Positions 9,056 to 17,913 of a stretch of DNA of 64,000 bases are shown here, piece after piece. The position numbers were made by a program, and so were the translations under genes. The stretch is from CAVYWD01 sp963772225 (GTDB taxonomy: Bacteria; Myxococcota; Myxococcia; Myxococcales; UBA5297), in assembly GCA_963772225.1 (NCBI GenBank), contig CAVYWD010000011.1, positions 992,001 to 1,056,000 of the forward strand. The letters are read 5' to 3'. Each line of letters starts with the position of its first letter. Positions within the stretch are counted from its first letter, which is position 1. The notes beneath the pieces were generated by a model. The model worked only from the letters and a program-made list of their open reading frames with translations, searched no databases and was not told the DNA's origin.

Positions 9056-11419
9056 CTACTGATAGGCGCCCACGGTGATGGAAGACGTCCGCGGCGCACC
9101 GGCGATGTCGAGCGCCGGCGCGAGCTCCGAGCTCCCGGCTCCGATCAAGGCGCTGCCCGGCGCGGGATGCAGGTCATAGAGGTTCTTCGCGCGGTCGAAC
9201 GCCACGAACAGGCTCGCGGGGTTGGTCGAGGTGATGTTGTGGTCGGCCGTCACCCCGACGTTCGAGAGCGAGAACATGCTCGAGACGTTGTTGCGAACGA
9301 TGACGTTCGATGGGTGCGTGCCGCCGTTGTCGAAGACGCCGATCCAGGTCTCGTCCACATCGCCGTTGGGCGCCGTGAAGGAACCGTAGACCGAATTGTT
9401 GATGATGGTGGAGTCCTGCGCCCCGTAGAGGGCCATGCCGTGATAGGCGGCGGCGACGACCAGATTATTGGTGATTTGAATACGCGTCCACGCCCCGTCG
9501 AACTCGCTGATGCCCTGCAGGCCGCCCTTCCAAGGAAGGTTGGGGTCGGTCTTGACGATGACGACGTTGCTGTCGATGGTCACGTCTTGGCCCGTGGTCC
9601 CGTTCAAGACCCAGCCCTGAATGCCGTCGTTGTGGTTGTCGTCGCCGATGTCGAGGTTGTTGGTGATGACGTTGCCGGAGATCTCGATGTTGCCGATGGT
9701 CCCGGAGCCGGTTCCCTGGCCGAAGTCGATGCCGTCGTCACCGAAGTGGTCGATCGTATTGCCGTGAACCAGGATGTTCGTTCCGCTGATCGCTATGGCG
9801 AATCCGACGTTCGTAATGCGGTTGTCGAGAAGGGAGATGCAGTTCCCGCTGGCGCTGATGGCATAGTACAGCGCCTTCGTCCGCCAATCCGACTGGGACC
9901 AGGCGCTCACGTCCGGTTGTGAGAGCACCGCGTTGCCCTCCAGCACCAGATCGCTCCCGCCGACCCGCATGCCGATGACGTAGCCGCCGTTGTTCAAAGC
10001 CTGCACCGTCAGCCCGCGCAGGATCCAGTGCGAGGCGCCGTCCATCGTGACGCTGGAGAGCGTCGGCGTCTGCCCCGGAGCCGCTGCGATGGTGATGAAG
10101 TCCGTGTTGGCCGCGTTGAGGGAGACGTCGCCGTGGCTGCCGGTCATCAGATAGACGGCGTCGCCGGGCTGGACGGCGGCCCCGTTGTCGGGGGGCAGCT
10201 TCTTGGCCGCAATGATCGCCGAAAGGCTGCCCCAAGGCTTCGATTGTGAGCCGTCGTTGGACATGGCGCCGTTGACTGGGTCCGAGTAGTAGATGCGGCC
10301 GGAGGGAGCCCCAGGGGGAGTGGCGCACCCGCTGAAGAAGGGCGGCGGCGCGGTGATGGTGAGCGACAATGTCACCGAGGACGTCGCGGAGGCGGAATCC
10401 ATGACCTGGAGCTTGAGGGTGACGGTGCCGGCAGCCGCCGGTGTTCCCGACAAGACTCCGGCCGGGCTGAGCGTCAGCCAGGTCGGCATGGTCCCTGTCA
10501 CCGACCAGGCGTAGGGCTGCGAGCCCCCGGTCGCGCCGAGCGTCGCGGAGTAGGCCAAGCCCACCAGTCCACTGGGAAGGAACGAGGTGGTGATCGCCAG
10601 CGCCGGGCCTGTCGAGACACCCGCCGAGCAGCTCGCGGTGGCTCCACCGTTTGTCCCCGCGCACGTCCACGTCCAGGGACCTGAGCCCGAGACCGCGGAG
10701 GCCGTGCCCGCGCCGCACAGCCCCGCGGCCGGCGCGCTGGAGGTCGCGGTCCCATTCGCCGCGCCGCAAGCTCCGTCCACCTTCCCGGCGGCGAGCGGCG
10801 CCGAGCAGCTCGCGGTGGCGCCGCCGCTGCTCCCCGTGCACGTCCACGTCCAGGGACCTGAGCCCGAGACCGCGGAGGCCGTGCCCGCGCCGCACAGCCC
10901 CGTGGCCGGCGCGCTGGAGGTCGCGGTCCCATTCGCCGCGCCGCAAGCTCCGTCCACCTTCCCGGCGGCGAGCGGCGCCGAGCAGCTCGCGGTGGCGCCG
11001 CCGCTGCTCCCTGCGCACGTCCACGTCCAGGGACCTGAGCCCGAGACCGCGGAGGCCGTGCCTGCGCCGCACAGCCCCGTGGCCGGCGCGCTGGAGGTCG
11101 CGGTCCCATTCGCCGCGCCGCAAGCTCCGTCCACCTTCCCGGCGGCGAGCGGCGCCGAGCAGCTCGCGGTGGCGCCGACGCTGCTCCCCGTGCACGTCCA
11201 CGTCCAGGGACCCGAGCCAGTGACCGCGGAGGCCGTGCCTGCGCCGCACAGCCCCGTGGCCGGCGCGCTGGAGGCCGCGGTCCCATTCGCCGCGCCGCAT
11301 GCTCCATCGGTTGGTCCAGTCGCCGTGCCTGAGCTCGCGTCACCGACGCACCCGGCCCCTGCAACCAACAGAAGGCCAATTGCCGCGAGGTCGAGCAGAA
11401 GAGCGGTGCGAGGCTTCAT
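9056..11419 (-). CDS. Surface lipoprotein with 59-residue Cys repeats, Ig-like domain and parallel beta-helix
   Basis: 787 residues starting at an ATG with a strong AAGGAGG ribosome site. It has a lipoprotein signal with Cys24 (LVAGAGC). Residues about 31-266 hold four copies of a 59-residue module built around CGAANGT, LCGAGTASAV and GPWTWTC, each with four cysteines that probably form disulfides. Residues about 270-355 form a putative Ig-like (He_PIG) domain containing PAGVLSGTPAAAG. The rest is a right-handed beta-helix with regularly spaced Asn and Ile/Val turns (for example GNTIDHFGDDGIDFGQG), as in carbohydrate-active or adhesive surface proteins. The substrate is unknown. It probably sits on the outer membrane. 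Confidence 0.85.
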   Translation of the reverse strand: MKPRTALLLDLAAIGLLLVAGAGCVGDASSGTATGPTDGACGAANGTAASSAPATGLCGAGTASAVTGSGPWTWTCTGSSVGATASCSAPLAAGKVDGACGAANGTATSSAPATGLCGAGTASAVSGSGPWTWTCAGSSGGATASCSAPLAAGKVDGACGAANGTATSSAPATGLCGAGTASAVSGSGPWTWTCTGSSGGATASCSAPLAAGKVDGACGAANGTATSSAPAAGLCGAGTASAVSGSGPWTWTCAGTNGGATASCSAGVSTGPALAITTSFLPSGLVGLAYSATLGATGGSQPYAWSVTGTMPTWLTLSPAGVLSGTPAAAGTVTLKLQVMDSASATSSVTLSLTITAPPPFFSGCATPPGAPSGRIYYSDPVNGAMSNDGSQSKPWGSLSAIIAAKKLPPDNGAAVQPGDAVYLMTGSHGDVSLNAANTDFITIAAAPGQTPTLSSVTMDGASHWILRGLTVQALNNGGYVIGMRVGGSDLVLEGNAVLSQPDVSAWSQSDWRTKALYYAISASGNCISLLDNRITNVGFAIAISGTNILVHGNTIDHFGDDGIDFGQGTGSGTIGNIEISGNVITNNLDIGDDNHNDGIQGWVLNGTTGQDVTIDSNVVIVKTDPNLPWKGGLQGISEFDGAWTRIQITNNLVVAAAYHGMALYGAQDSTIINNSVYGSFTAPNGDVDETWIGVFDNGGTHPSNVIVRNNVSSMFSLSNVGVTADHNITSTNPASLFVAFDRAKNLYDLHPAPGSALIGAGSSELAPALDIAGAPRTSSITVGAYQ
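10627..11334 (-). repeat. Four tandem 177-bp coding repeats
   Basis: Period 177 bp, read from the recurrence of AGCAGCTCGCGGTGGC at 10627, 10804, 10981 and 11158. The inner units are nearly identical at the DNA level, while the outer ones have diverged. They encode the 59-residue Cys/Trp module of the surface lipoprotein. Confidence 0.9.
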
Positions 11420-11546
11420 TCAAATCCTCCTTCTCGAAGGTCCCCTCAAGGGAGACCCTTGCCTTTGTCCCATCTTCGGCGCCCAGCTGCCTCGATAGGC
11501 GTTTGTCTTCGCATTCAGGCCCGCCTCCCGAGCTCCACGCGTTCGG

Positions 11547-13007
11547 TCACTTTAGTTGGATTTGACCCGCGCCTTCGCGCCGCCACACCGAGAAGGGCGG
11601 AAACTCGCGCCACCGCGAAAATCCGGCCTCCTCCAGCCGGGCGTCGAAAGCAACCCCGCCCCCGACCAGCGCGTGCGAATAGACCGGGTTGGCCAGGTCC
11701 GCGCGAATCTCCCGGTCCGGCTCGCCGAGGGTCAGGTGCATGGGCACCTCGTCTCGGGCCAAGAAGAACCGCCCGCCGGTGCTGGAAATCGTGACCCCGA
11801 GCACCACCAGGCCGGTCAGGCGCGGGTCCCGGCCGGCGGCGGCCGTAGCATCGAGCGTGGCGGCGTTGAAGCTGAACGGGCGCTGGGCGAGGGCGGCGAG
11901 GAGAGACAGGACCGCCCACGCGCCCAGGAGGACCGCCGGCGACGGCCGCCGCCTTGGCGCCCAGCGCCGCAGGTCCGCCTCCAGCGGGGCCGCGGCGACG
12001 GCGATGCCGAGAGGCAGGAGCGGCAGGAGAAAGCGCGCCTCCTTGTGGCCCAAAGCGGCGACAACGGCGAGGTAGATCGCGAAGGCGCCGACGAGCAGGT
12101 CGCCGCGCTTGAGCCCCCTCGCGAAATGCCACGCGAGCGCGATGGGCGCCATGCCCGCCGCGATGGGCGCGTACCACCACCAGGGCTTGACGCCGAACCG
12201 TTCCCCCGCCCCGCCCTGAATCAAGTTGAAGCGCACGTACTCCACGGCCGAATGCAGCGGCCGGCCCCAGGTGGCGAAGTCGAGCGCCGCGAGGCCCGCG
12301 ACCGCGAGCAGCCCGCCTGCGCACGCGGCCCCGAGCGCGCGCCAGCGGCGGGCGAGGAGCAGCGACGCGAGGGCGGGAGCGCCGAAGACGGCCGACGGGT
12401 AGCGCACGATGAATGCGGCCCCGAGCAACAGCCCGGCGAGCGCGCCATCCCGCGGGCGAGCGCCGGCGCGTGCGCGCTGCGCGAAGACCAGCGCCCAGAG
12501 CAGCGGGGGCAGGGCCAACGCGTCGCCCAAAGGCCTCGCGGCGTAGATGAACCAGCCGCCCCATGTCGCAAAGGCCCAGGCGGCGAGCGCCGCCGGACGC
12601 CGTCCGTCGCGCTCCTCGACCAGCCGATACAGGCCGAAGGTCCCCCATGCCTGAAGCGCGGCGCAGGCGAGCCAGATCGCCGCCGCGCGCGCGAACGGAT
12701 CTCGAACACCCGCGGCCGCCACCAGCTTGAGCAGGCCGCCGAGCAGCCCGGGCACGGCCCAGTTCCGCAGGCCCTGCTGCCACTCCCAGGCCGGCAGCCA
12801 GGTCCCGAAGGCGACCCGATAGGCCGGCTCCAGGAACTGGAACACCTCGTCGGAGTGCACGCGGCCCCGCGCGATGACCGCCGACGAGAGCGCGAGCAGC
12901 GCGCCCGCGAGCACCGCTGCCCGCGGGTCCTCGAGCGCGCTTCGCCGCGCGGGCGAGGTCAGCGGAGACGATTGCGTCGGCGCCGCCGCGGAGGCGAATC
13001 CGTCCAC
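11547..13007 (-). CDS. Family 22-type (Alg9/PIG-B-like) membrane glycosyltransferase
   Basis: 486 residues with about ten hydrophobic segments. The N-terminal loop carries HSDEVFQFLEPAYR and then WEWQQGLRNW, matching the conserved first luminal loop of GT22 dolichol/polyprenol-phosphate-mannose dependent mannosyltransferases, where the acidic residues are catalytic. It would add a sugar to a lipid-linked or envelope glycan on the outer face of the inner membrane. Start is GTG at 13007, directly abutting the stop of the upstream lipoprotein gene, so translation is probably coupled. The acceptor cannot be inferred. Confidence 0.82.
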   Translation of the reverse strand: MDGFASAAAPTQSSPLTSPARRSALEDPRAAVLAGALLALSSAVIARGRVHSDEVFQFLEPAYRVAFGTWLPAWEWQQGLRNWAVPGLLGGLLKLVAAAGVRDPFARAAAIWLACAALQAWGTFGLYRLVEERDGRRPAALAAWAFATWGGWFIYAARPLGDALALPPLLWALVFAQRARAGARPRDGALAGLLLGAAFIVRYPSAVFGAPALASLLLARRWRALGAACAGGLLAVAGLAALDFATWGRPLHSAVEYVRFNLIQGGAGERFGVKPWWWYAPIAAGMAPIALAWHFARGLKRGDLLVGAFAIYLAVVAALGHKEARFLLPLLPLGIAVAAAPLEADLRRWAPRRRPSPAVLLGAWAVLSLLAALAQRPFSFNAATLDATAAAGRDPRLTGLVVLGVTISSTGGRFFLARDEVPMHLTLGEPDREIRADLANPVYSHALVGGGVAFDARLEEAGFSRWREFPPFSVWRREGAGQIQLK

Positions 13008-13800
13008 TCAGGGCGCCGTCTTGCAGCAGCGGAAGCCGAGCGCCGCGTCGGTCGTGGAGCTCGGCAGAGAGCGCTCCGCGATGCAGAGCGCCTGGGCCTG
13101 GCCCGTGGAGATGCTCGCGCCTTTCGCGGCCGGCGCGCCGTCGGCGCCGCTCTGGATCCACTCGGCGACGTTTCCCCCCAAGTCCCAGAGCCCCGCGACC
13201 CCGCCGTGGCAGGTGACCTGCGAGCCCGTCGGCTGCGGCTCCTGGAAGGAGGGCACGGAGTCCTTCGTGGCGCACATTTGAGCGTTGTAGGTGTTCCCGT
13301 AGGGATAGCTCTTGGCCGGCTCGCCGGCGCAGGCGGCGGTCCACTCCTCCCGCGCGCAGAGCCGCTTGCCGGCAGCCGCGCAAGCCGCGGCGGCCTCTGT
13401 GTGCGTCAGCTTTACCCAGGGCAAGACGTCAACCACGGAGCGCGGCGTCGAAGCGGAGCCCGCCAAATCGCTCGTCGCGTCGGAGCGCGACGCCTCCCAG
13501 CGATTCGACGCAGGCGCCGAGCCCGGGCACGCGCACCATGTCCTCAGGGCACGTCACCGAGGCGCCCGTGTCAGCCGAGGCGACGCTCCCCGAGTCCGCG
13601 GCATTTGGCGACGCGTCGGCGGCCGCGAGCCCCGCGTCGGAAACGCCGGCGTCCTCGGGGGCGGAGGAGCTCGTGTCGGGCGAAGCCTCCCCGGCATCGG
13701 GCGGCCCGGCGTTGACTTCCGGGCCCGAAGCGGCGCAGCGGGCGAGCAGACAAGCGGCCGCCGCCGCGAGCGCGAGACGGCCGTGCGACGGCAGTTCCAT
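13008..13800 (-). pseudogene. Sulfatase-modifying-factor-like lipoprotein, frameshifted
   Basis: Two overlapping frames complete one protein. The first begins MELPSHGRL at 13800, with an N-terminal export signal ending LLARC, a long Asp/Ala/Gly/Ser linker, then CPEDMVRVPGLGACVE. The second continues RWEASRSDA, then LPWVKLTHTEAAAACAAAGK, LCAREEWTAACAG and GGNVAEW, and ends GFRCCKTAP. Together they form a formylglycine-generating-enzyme-like (C-lectin fold) domain. The gene is 793 bases long, one more than a multiple of three. The extra base lies at 13504-13505 (minus strand GTCGAATCGCTGG where GTCGATCGCTGG would restore VDRWEAS). This is a sequencing indel or recent decay. Bacterial lipoproteins of this type are usually non-catalytic. 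Confidence 0.8.
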
Positions 13801-13993
13801 GGAAGGCGCCCCGAGCAGAGTGGATCCGAGGCTCCCTTCGGCGCCTCGCGATTCGATGGAGCATTGCAGAGCGGCGCTCGGCTCGTCCAGGGCTTGGCGG
13901 GCGGCGCGTTGCCGGCCGCGGGCTGCGCTGCCTACCGTGAGGACCGGCGTTTGCCAGGCGCGCCGACCTGGAAGGGCGCGAGGGGGCTTGCGA

Positions 13994-14803
13994 ATGCGGA
14001 CCGCGTGGGCAGTGCTGGGGCTGTCGCTGGCCGGCTGCACTTCGGTGCGCCTGGTCCAGCGCGAGCAGTGCTGGATTCGGCAGACCTCGAAGCTGGGCCA
14101 GGTGAAGGAGGAGCTCGGCCCCTGCCGCCGCGAGCCGCCGGCATGGTCGCAGGACCGCCTGACCCGCCTCGCCCAGGAGTGCATGGCACAGGCGGACTAC
14201 CAGTGGCAGACCCTCGCGGTGGCGGCGTGGACGCGCGGCGAGCCCCTGCCTGCCCGGCCCTCGGAGGAGGCCGCGCTGAGCCGGTGCCTCGAGCAGGCCG
14301 CCCTCTCGACCGTCGGCGAGAACGAGCGGCTGAAGGAGCGGCTCGCCGAGCTGCAGGGCGACCGCGACGCGCAGACGGCCCAGGCGCGGCGCGAGCGGGA
14401 GCACTTCCTCTCGAGCTGGGACAAGATCGCCGGGGATTTGGGCGAGGCGGCCAAGCGGCCCCTGCCGCCGGCGACCGCGACGGCCACCGCCACGGGCGAA
14501 GGGCGGTCTGCGAGCGACGGGCGCTCCTCGGCGGAGCGGTCGGCCTCGACGGCAGTGCCGGCTCCGGCTGTCTCTCAAGCGGCCTCGGGCCCGCCCGCTC
14601 CGAGTCCAGGCGCAGCGCGAAGTGGAGCGGCTGCGCGGCCCCCGCAATCGAAGGCGGCGACGCGCGAGGACGCGTGCGCGCGCGCCGGACCGACCGCTGC
14701 TCCAGAACCCGCGAAGCGCGCGGCGCCGGTCGAGGCGGAGGCGGTGTCGCCGGCGAAGCCGGGGGCGAGCGCCGGGTCGCCGGAGCGCGGACCGCGGCAA
14801 TAG
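13994..14803 (+). CDS. Putative lipoprotein with coiled coil and Ala/Pro-rich tail
   Basis: 269 residues from the ATG at 13994, chosen because it gives a lipoprotein signal (MRTAWAVLGLSLAGC, Cys15). Residues about 20-95 include several Cys and Trp residues. Residues about 100-160 form a charged coiled coil (NERLKERLAELQGDRDAQ). The last 110 residues are low-complexity Ala/Pro/Ser/Arg. No family is recognised. It is divergent from the frameshifted lipoprotein gene across a 193-base gap that must hold both promoters, and convergent with the response regulator gene. It may be an envelope spacer or assembly factor. Confidence 0.7.
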   Translation: MRTAWAVLGLSLAGCTSVRLVQREQCWIRQTSKLGQVKEELGPCRREPPAWSQDRLTRLAQECMAQADYQWQTLAVAAWTRGEPLPARPSEEAALSRCLEQAALSTVGENERLKERLAELQGDRDAQTAQARREREHFLSSWDKIAGDLGEAAKRPLPPATATATATGEGRSASDGRSSAERSASTAVPAPAVSQAASGPPAPSPGAARSGAAARPPQSKAATREDACARAGPTAAPEPAKRAAPVEAEAVSPAKPGASAGSPERGPRQ

Positions 14804-14819
14804 CGCGTCGCGCCCCCGC

Positions 14820-16172
14820 TCAGGTCTCGGGCTCCGCCCCGCCTTTCAGCCCGTACTTGTGCATCTTGTCCTGCAAGGTCGCGCGGCCGATGTCGAGGAG
14901 GCGCGCGGCCTCGCTCTGGTTGCCCTTCGCCGCGTCCAGCGCGCTCACGATGAGCCCGCGCTCGTAGGCGCTCACAAGCTCCCGGAGCCTCGCCGGGGCC
15001 GGCTGCTGCGGCGCCGAGGAGGCGCTCGGCAGGAGCGAGAGGTCGAGCGCGCCGTCCGGCGACAGCGCGACGGCGCTCTCCAGGGCGTTCTCCAGCTCTC
15101 GCGCATTCCCCGGCCACGAATACGTGGTCAGCCGGTCGAGCATGTCGCGGGTCACCTGCACCGGCGGGACACCGCACCGCTGCGCCGCGCGCGCGAGGAA
15201 ATGCCGCGCGAGCACCGGGATGTCCTCCGGGCGCTCGCGGAGCGGAGGGATCTCGAGCGCCACCACCTTGAGCCGGTAGAGCAGGTCCTCGCGAAAGCGC
15301 CCCGCGGCCGCCAGCGCGGGGAGGTCGCGGTTCGTGGCGGCGAGGATCCGCACGTCGACCTTCAGGGTCCGGTCCTCGCCGAGCGGGCGGATCTCGCCCT
15401 CCTGCAGCGCGCGCAACAGCTTCGCCTGGGTGCTCGGGTCGAGCTCGCCCACCTCGTCCAGCAGCAGCGTCCCGCCGTCCGCCTCGCGGAAGAGCCCTGC
15501 CCGGGCGCGCGCCGCGCCGGTGAACGCGCCGCGGGTGTGGCCGAAGAGCTCGGCCTCGGCGAGCTCGGGGCTGAGCGCCGCGCAGTTGAACCGGACGAAC
15601 GGCTTGTCGGCCCGGCGCGACGCGCGGACGATGGCCTCGGCCACCCGCTCCTTGCCGGTGCCGCTCTCCCCGGTGATGAGCACCGTGACGTCCCGCGGGG
15701 CCACCCGACCCACCCGGAGCGCCACCTTCGACATGGCCTGCGACGCGAACACCAGCGAGTGGAGGAGGTTGACCTCGCCGCGCAGCTGCTCGTTCTCGCG
15801 CTCGAGCGCCACGGCCGCAAGCGAGCGCCGCACCACCGCGAGCACCTCCTCGACGTCGAAGGGTTTCCGGAAGTAGTCGAGCGCGCCCAGCTTCATCGCC
15901 TCCACGGCGTGGCGCTCGGACCCGTGCGCGGTGAGGAGGATGATGCGCGGCGCCGGCGAGCGCTCTTGGCTGCGGCGCAGCAGCTCCAGGCCGTCGAGCT
16001 TGGGCATGCGCAGGTCCGAGATGACCAAGTCGAACTCCGCCTTCCCGAGGCGATCGAGCGCCGCCTGCCCATCGGGCGCCTCCTCGACGGCGAGCCCTTC
16101 GTCCTCCAGGAGCCCCCGGAGCGTGTAGCGCCCCACCGCGTCGTCGTCGACCACCAGCACCCGCGGCTTCAT
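14820..16172 (-). CDS. NtrC-family sigma-54-dependent response regulator
   Basis: 450 residues in three domains. The receiver (1-120) has phospho-acceptor D53 in ISDLRMP and conserved Lys103. The AAA+ domain (about 135-370) has Walker A GESGTGKE, an intact sigma-54 contact loop GAFTGA, and Walker B LLLDEVGEL. A Fis-type helix-turn-helix lies near the C-terminus (NQSEAARLLDIGRATLQDKM). It activates promoters read by RpoN. Its start overlaps the stop of the histidine kinase gene by four bases, so the two form a cognate pair. The target genes are not evident; I found no convincing -24/-12 promoter nearby. Confidence 0.95.
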   Translation of the reverse strand: MKPRVLVVDDDAVGRYTLRGLLEDEGLAVEEAPDGQAALDRLGKAEFDLVISDLRMPKLDGLELLRRSQERSPAPRIILLTAHGSERHAVEAMKLGALDYFRKPFDVEEVLAVVRRSLAAVALERENEQLRGEVNLLHSLVFASQAMSKVALRVGRVAPRDVTVLITGESGTGKERVAEAIVRASRRADKPFVRFNCAALSPELAEAELFGHTRGAFTGAARARAGLFREADGGTLLLDEVGELDPSTQAKLLRALQEGEIRPLGEDRTLKVDVRILAATNRDLPALAAAGRFREDLLYRLKVVALEIPPLRERPEDIPVLARHFLARAAQRCGVPPVQVTRDMLDRLTTYSWPGNARELENALESAVALSPDGALDLSLLPSASSAPQQPAPARLRELVSAYERGLIVSALDAAKGNQSEAARLLDIGRATLQDKMHKYGLKGGAEPET

Positions 16173-17551
16173 GCGGCTTCTCCCACGGGCAGCGCCGGCT
16201 TCACTGGAAGCGTGAGCACGGCCACACAGCCGACGCCCTCGCGGTCTTCGAGCGAGAGCTCGCCGCCGTGTTGTCGGGCGAGCGCCCTGGCCAGGGCCAA
16301 CCCAAGCCCCGACCCGCGCTCCTTCGTCGTGGAGCCGGGCTCGAAGAGATGCGCGCGGAGCTCGGGCGGGATGCCCGGCCCGCGGTCCCGCACCTCGATG
16401 CGGGCGCCGCCCTCCGGCCCGCGCGAGACCGCGAGCTCCACCGCGGCGCCGGCGGGGCTCGCCTCGAGCGCGTTCTGAATGAGGTTGATGAGCACCTGCT
16501 TCACCTTTCGCGGGTCACACGAGATGCGCGGCGCCGACGAGGCGTCCACCTCCAGCGCCACACCCCTGGCGTGCGCCATGCCCTCGTGCAGCGTCTTCAC
16601 CGATTCGCAGAGCTCGGCCAATTCCACCTCTTCCTGGAGCAGCGGCGAGAGCGGCCGCGAGAAGGTCAAGAAGCTTTGGAGGATCTCCTCCATCCGGCCG
16701 ACCTCGCCCTGCAGCACCTCGAGCCGCTCCACGCCCTTGCCTTGGACGTCCCGGCTCACCAGGACCGCGAGGCCCTTGATGTTGGCCAACGGGTTCTTGA
16801 GCTCGTGGGCCAGCTCGCCGGAGAGCGCCGTCAATTCTCGGGAATGCGCCGCGTGGCCGGCGATGATCTCATCGCGGGCGTCGAGCGCGTCGCCCACGAT
16901 CTGCCGAAAGACGTCGCGCACGATGGTTGAGACGAAGGTCGCCCAGCCCAGCGCGAGGACGAGCGCGCCCGCCTTGCTCCACAGCAGCGCCGGGGCCTGC
17001 CGGACGCCGGGGCCGCCGCCGAAGACCCCCGGCAGCAGGTCGGGGATGAGCTCGCGCCAGGACGCGTAAGCGAGCGCCAGCACCACCGCCGAGAACGTCG
17101 CGGTGAGCGCGACGAGCCTGCGCGCCGCGGTCAGCGTCCCGATGAAATAGGTGAGCACGACGATGATGGGGAGCAGCGGGCTGTCGAATCCCCCCGTCGC
17201 CAGAAAGAAGGCCCCGGCGAGGAGCGGCCCCATTAGCCACACCCGCCGATTCACGAATTGATGGATCCTGCGCCTGGGGTACCGCATCTCCAGAATGCTG
17301 GCGAAGAGCGCCCCCGCTCCTGCCAAACCGAGGATCCAGAGGCGCCACACCGCGCCATCGCCGCTCAGCATCCAGAACGCCGGGACCATCAACAGCGCGA
17401 TGAAGAGGGGCCGAAAGAACCGCAGGCGATAGAAGCGGGCCTCGAGCAGCGAGAGCTGGACTTCGTCGAGGTCCTCTTTCGAAAAGAGCTTCACGGCCGT
17501 CTCCGTTCTCTCGTCGGCCGCATGGTGGCCGCTTTCATCGCCGCCCTTCAA
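16169..17551 (-). CDS. Membrane sensor histidine kinase
   Basis: 460 residues. About five to six membrane segments lie between residues 45 and 215, with only short loops, so the signal is probably sensed in or at the membrane. The HisKA domain holds His249 in ELAHELKNPLANIKG. The ATPase domain has the N box NLIQNALEAS, the G1 box RDRGPGIP and the G2 box GSGLGLALA. It autophosphorylates and passes phosphate to the overlapping NtrC-type regulator. The gene is divergent from the exporter operon at 17.9 kb. The ligand is unknown. Confidence 0.93.
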   Translation of the reverse strand: MKGGDESGHHAADERTETAVKLFSKEDLDEVQLSLLEARFYRLRFFRPLFIALLMVPAFWMLSGDGAVWRLWILGLAGAGALFASILEMRYPRRRIHQFVNRRVWLMGPLLAGAFFLATGGFDSPLLPIIVVLTYFIGTLTAARRLVALTATFSAVVLALAYASWRELIPDLLPGVFGGGPGVRQAPALLWSKAGALVLALGWATFVSTIVRDVFRQIVGDALDARDEIIAGHAAHSRELTALSGELAHELKNPLANIKGLAVLVSRDVQGKGVERLEVLQGEVGRMEEILQSFLTFSRPLSPLLQEEVELAELCESVKTLHEGMAHARGVALEVDASSAPRISCDPRKVKQVLINLIQNALEASPAGAAVELAVSRGPEGGARIEVRDRGPGIPPELRAHLFEPGSTTKERGSGLGLALARALARQHGGELSLEDREGVGCVAVLTLPVKPALPVGEAA

Positions 17552-17790
17552 GGTCCGTCCTTCGAGCTAAAGCGAGTTGCAGGGCGCGCGCCATGCCTTT
17601 TGCCCGACGACTCGCCGGCGGCGCCGCCGCGCTGCCGGATTCCCGGCAAAGCTGCCGGAGGTCCGGCGGCGTCGCCGCCCCGCATTCTGAACGGCGCGGG
17701 GCGTCCTTCGCTGGCGCGCGCATTGCTGTGAGCGCCGGGCGACGTCGGGAATTCGACTGCGGCGAGAAACGCGGCGAGGAGAGAAAGGCG
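17552..17790. other. Divergent intergenic region between histidine kinase and exporter operon
   Basis: Part of a 358-base gap. It contains a GCCGG-rich imperfect hairpin near 17635-17670. Open frames on both strands here are low-complexity and not convincing. Promoters for both flanking transcription units must lie here, but no clear -35/-10 pair was seen. Confidence 0.5.
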
Positions 17791-17913
17791 ATGCATCGAC
17801 GGCGCGGCGCAATCGCAGTCCTCCGGGCGCTCTTCATCGGCAGCGTGGCGCTCGCCGACCTCCCGCTGAGGCAAAGCGCCGGCCTCTTCCCCTCAACCCG
17901 GAGCGAACCGTGA
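17791..17913 (+). CDS. Possible 40-aa leader ORF coupled to the exporter adaptor
   Basis: ATG with a good upstream purine-rich ribosome site (GAGGAGAGAAAGG). It encodes a basic N-terminus followed by a hydrophobic stretch (AIAVLRALFIGSVALAD). The stop TGA overlaps the GTG start of the adaptor gene (GTGA), the usual sign of translational coupling. No homology is recognised. It may be a leader, the end of a degraded upstream gene, or chance in GC-rich DNA. Confidence 0.35.
   Translation: MHRRRGAIAVLRALFIGSVALADLPLRQSAGLFPSTRSEP

Noticed and set aside
10627..11334. Regular direct repeats considered as a CRISPR array
   Set aside because: Repeats are 177 bp, in frame and without unique spacers; they encode protein modules.
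17593..17913. 106-codon frame upstream of the adaptor considered as a full gene
   Set aside because: The N-terminal two thirds are low-complexity Arg/Ala/Ser without a ribosome site; only the last 40 codons have a plausible start.
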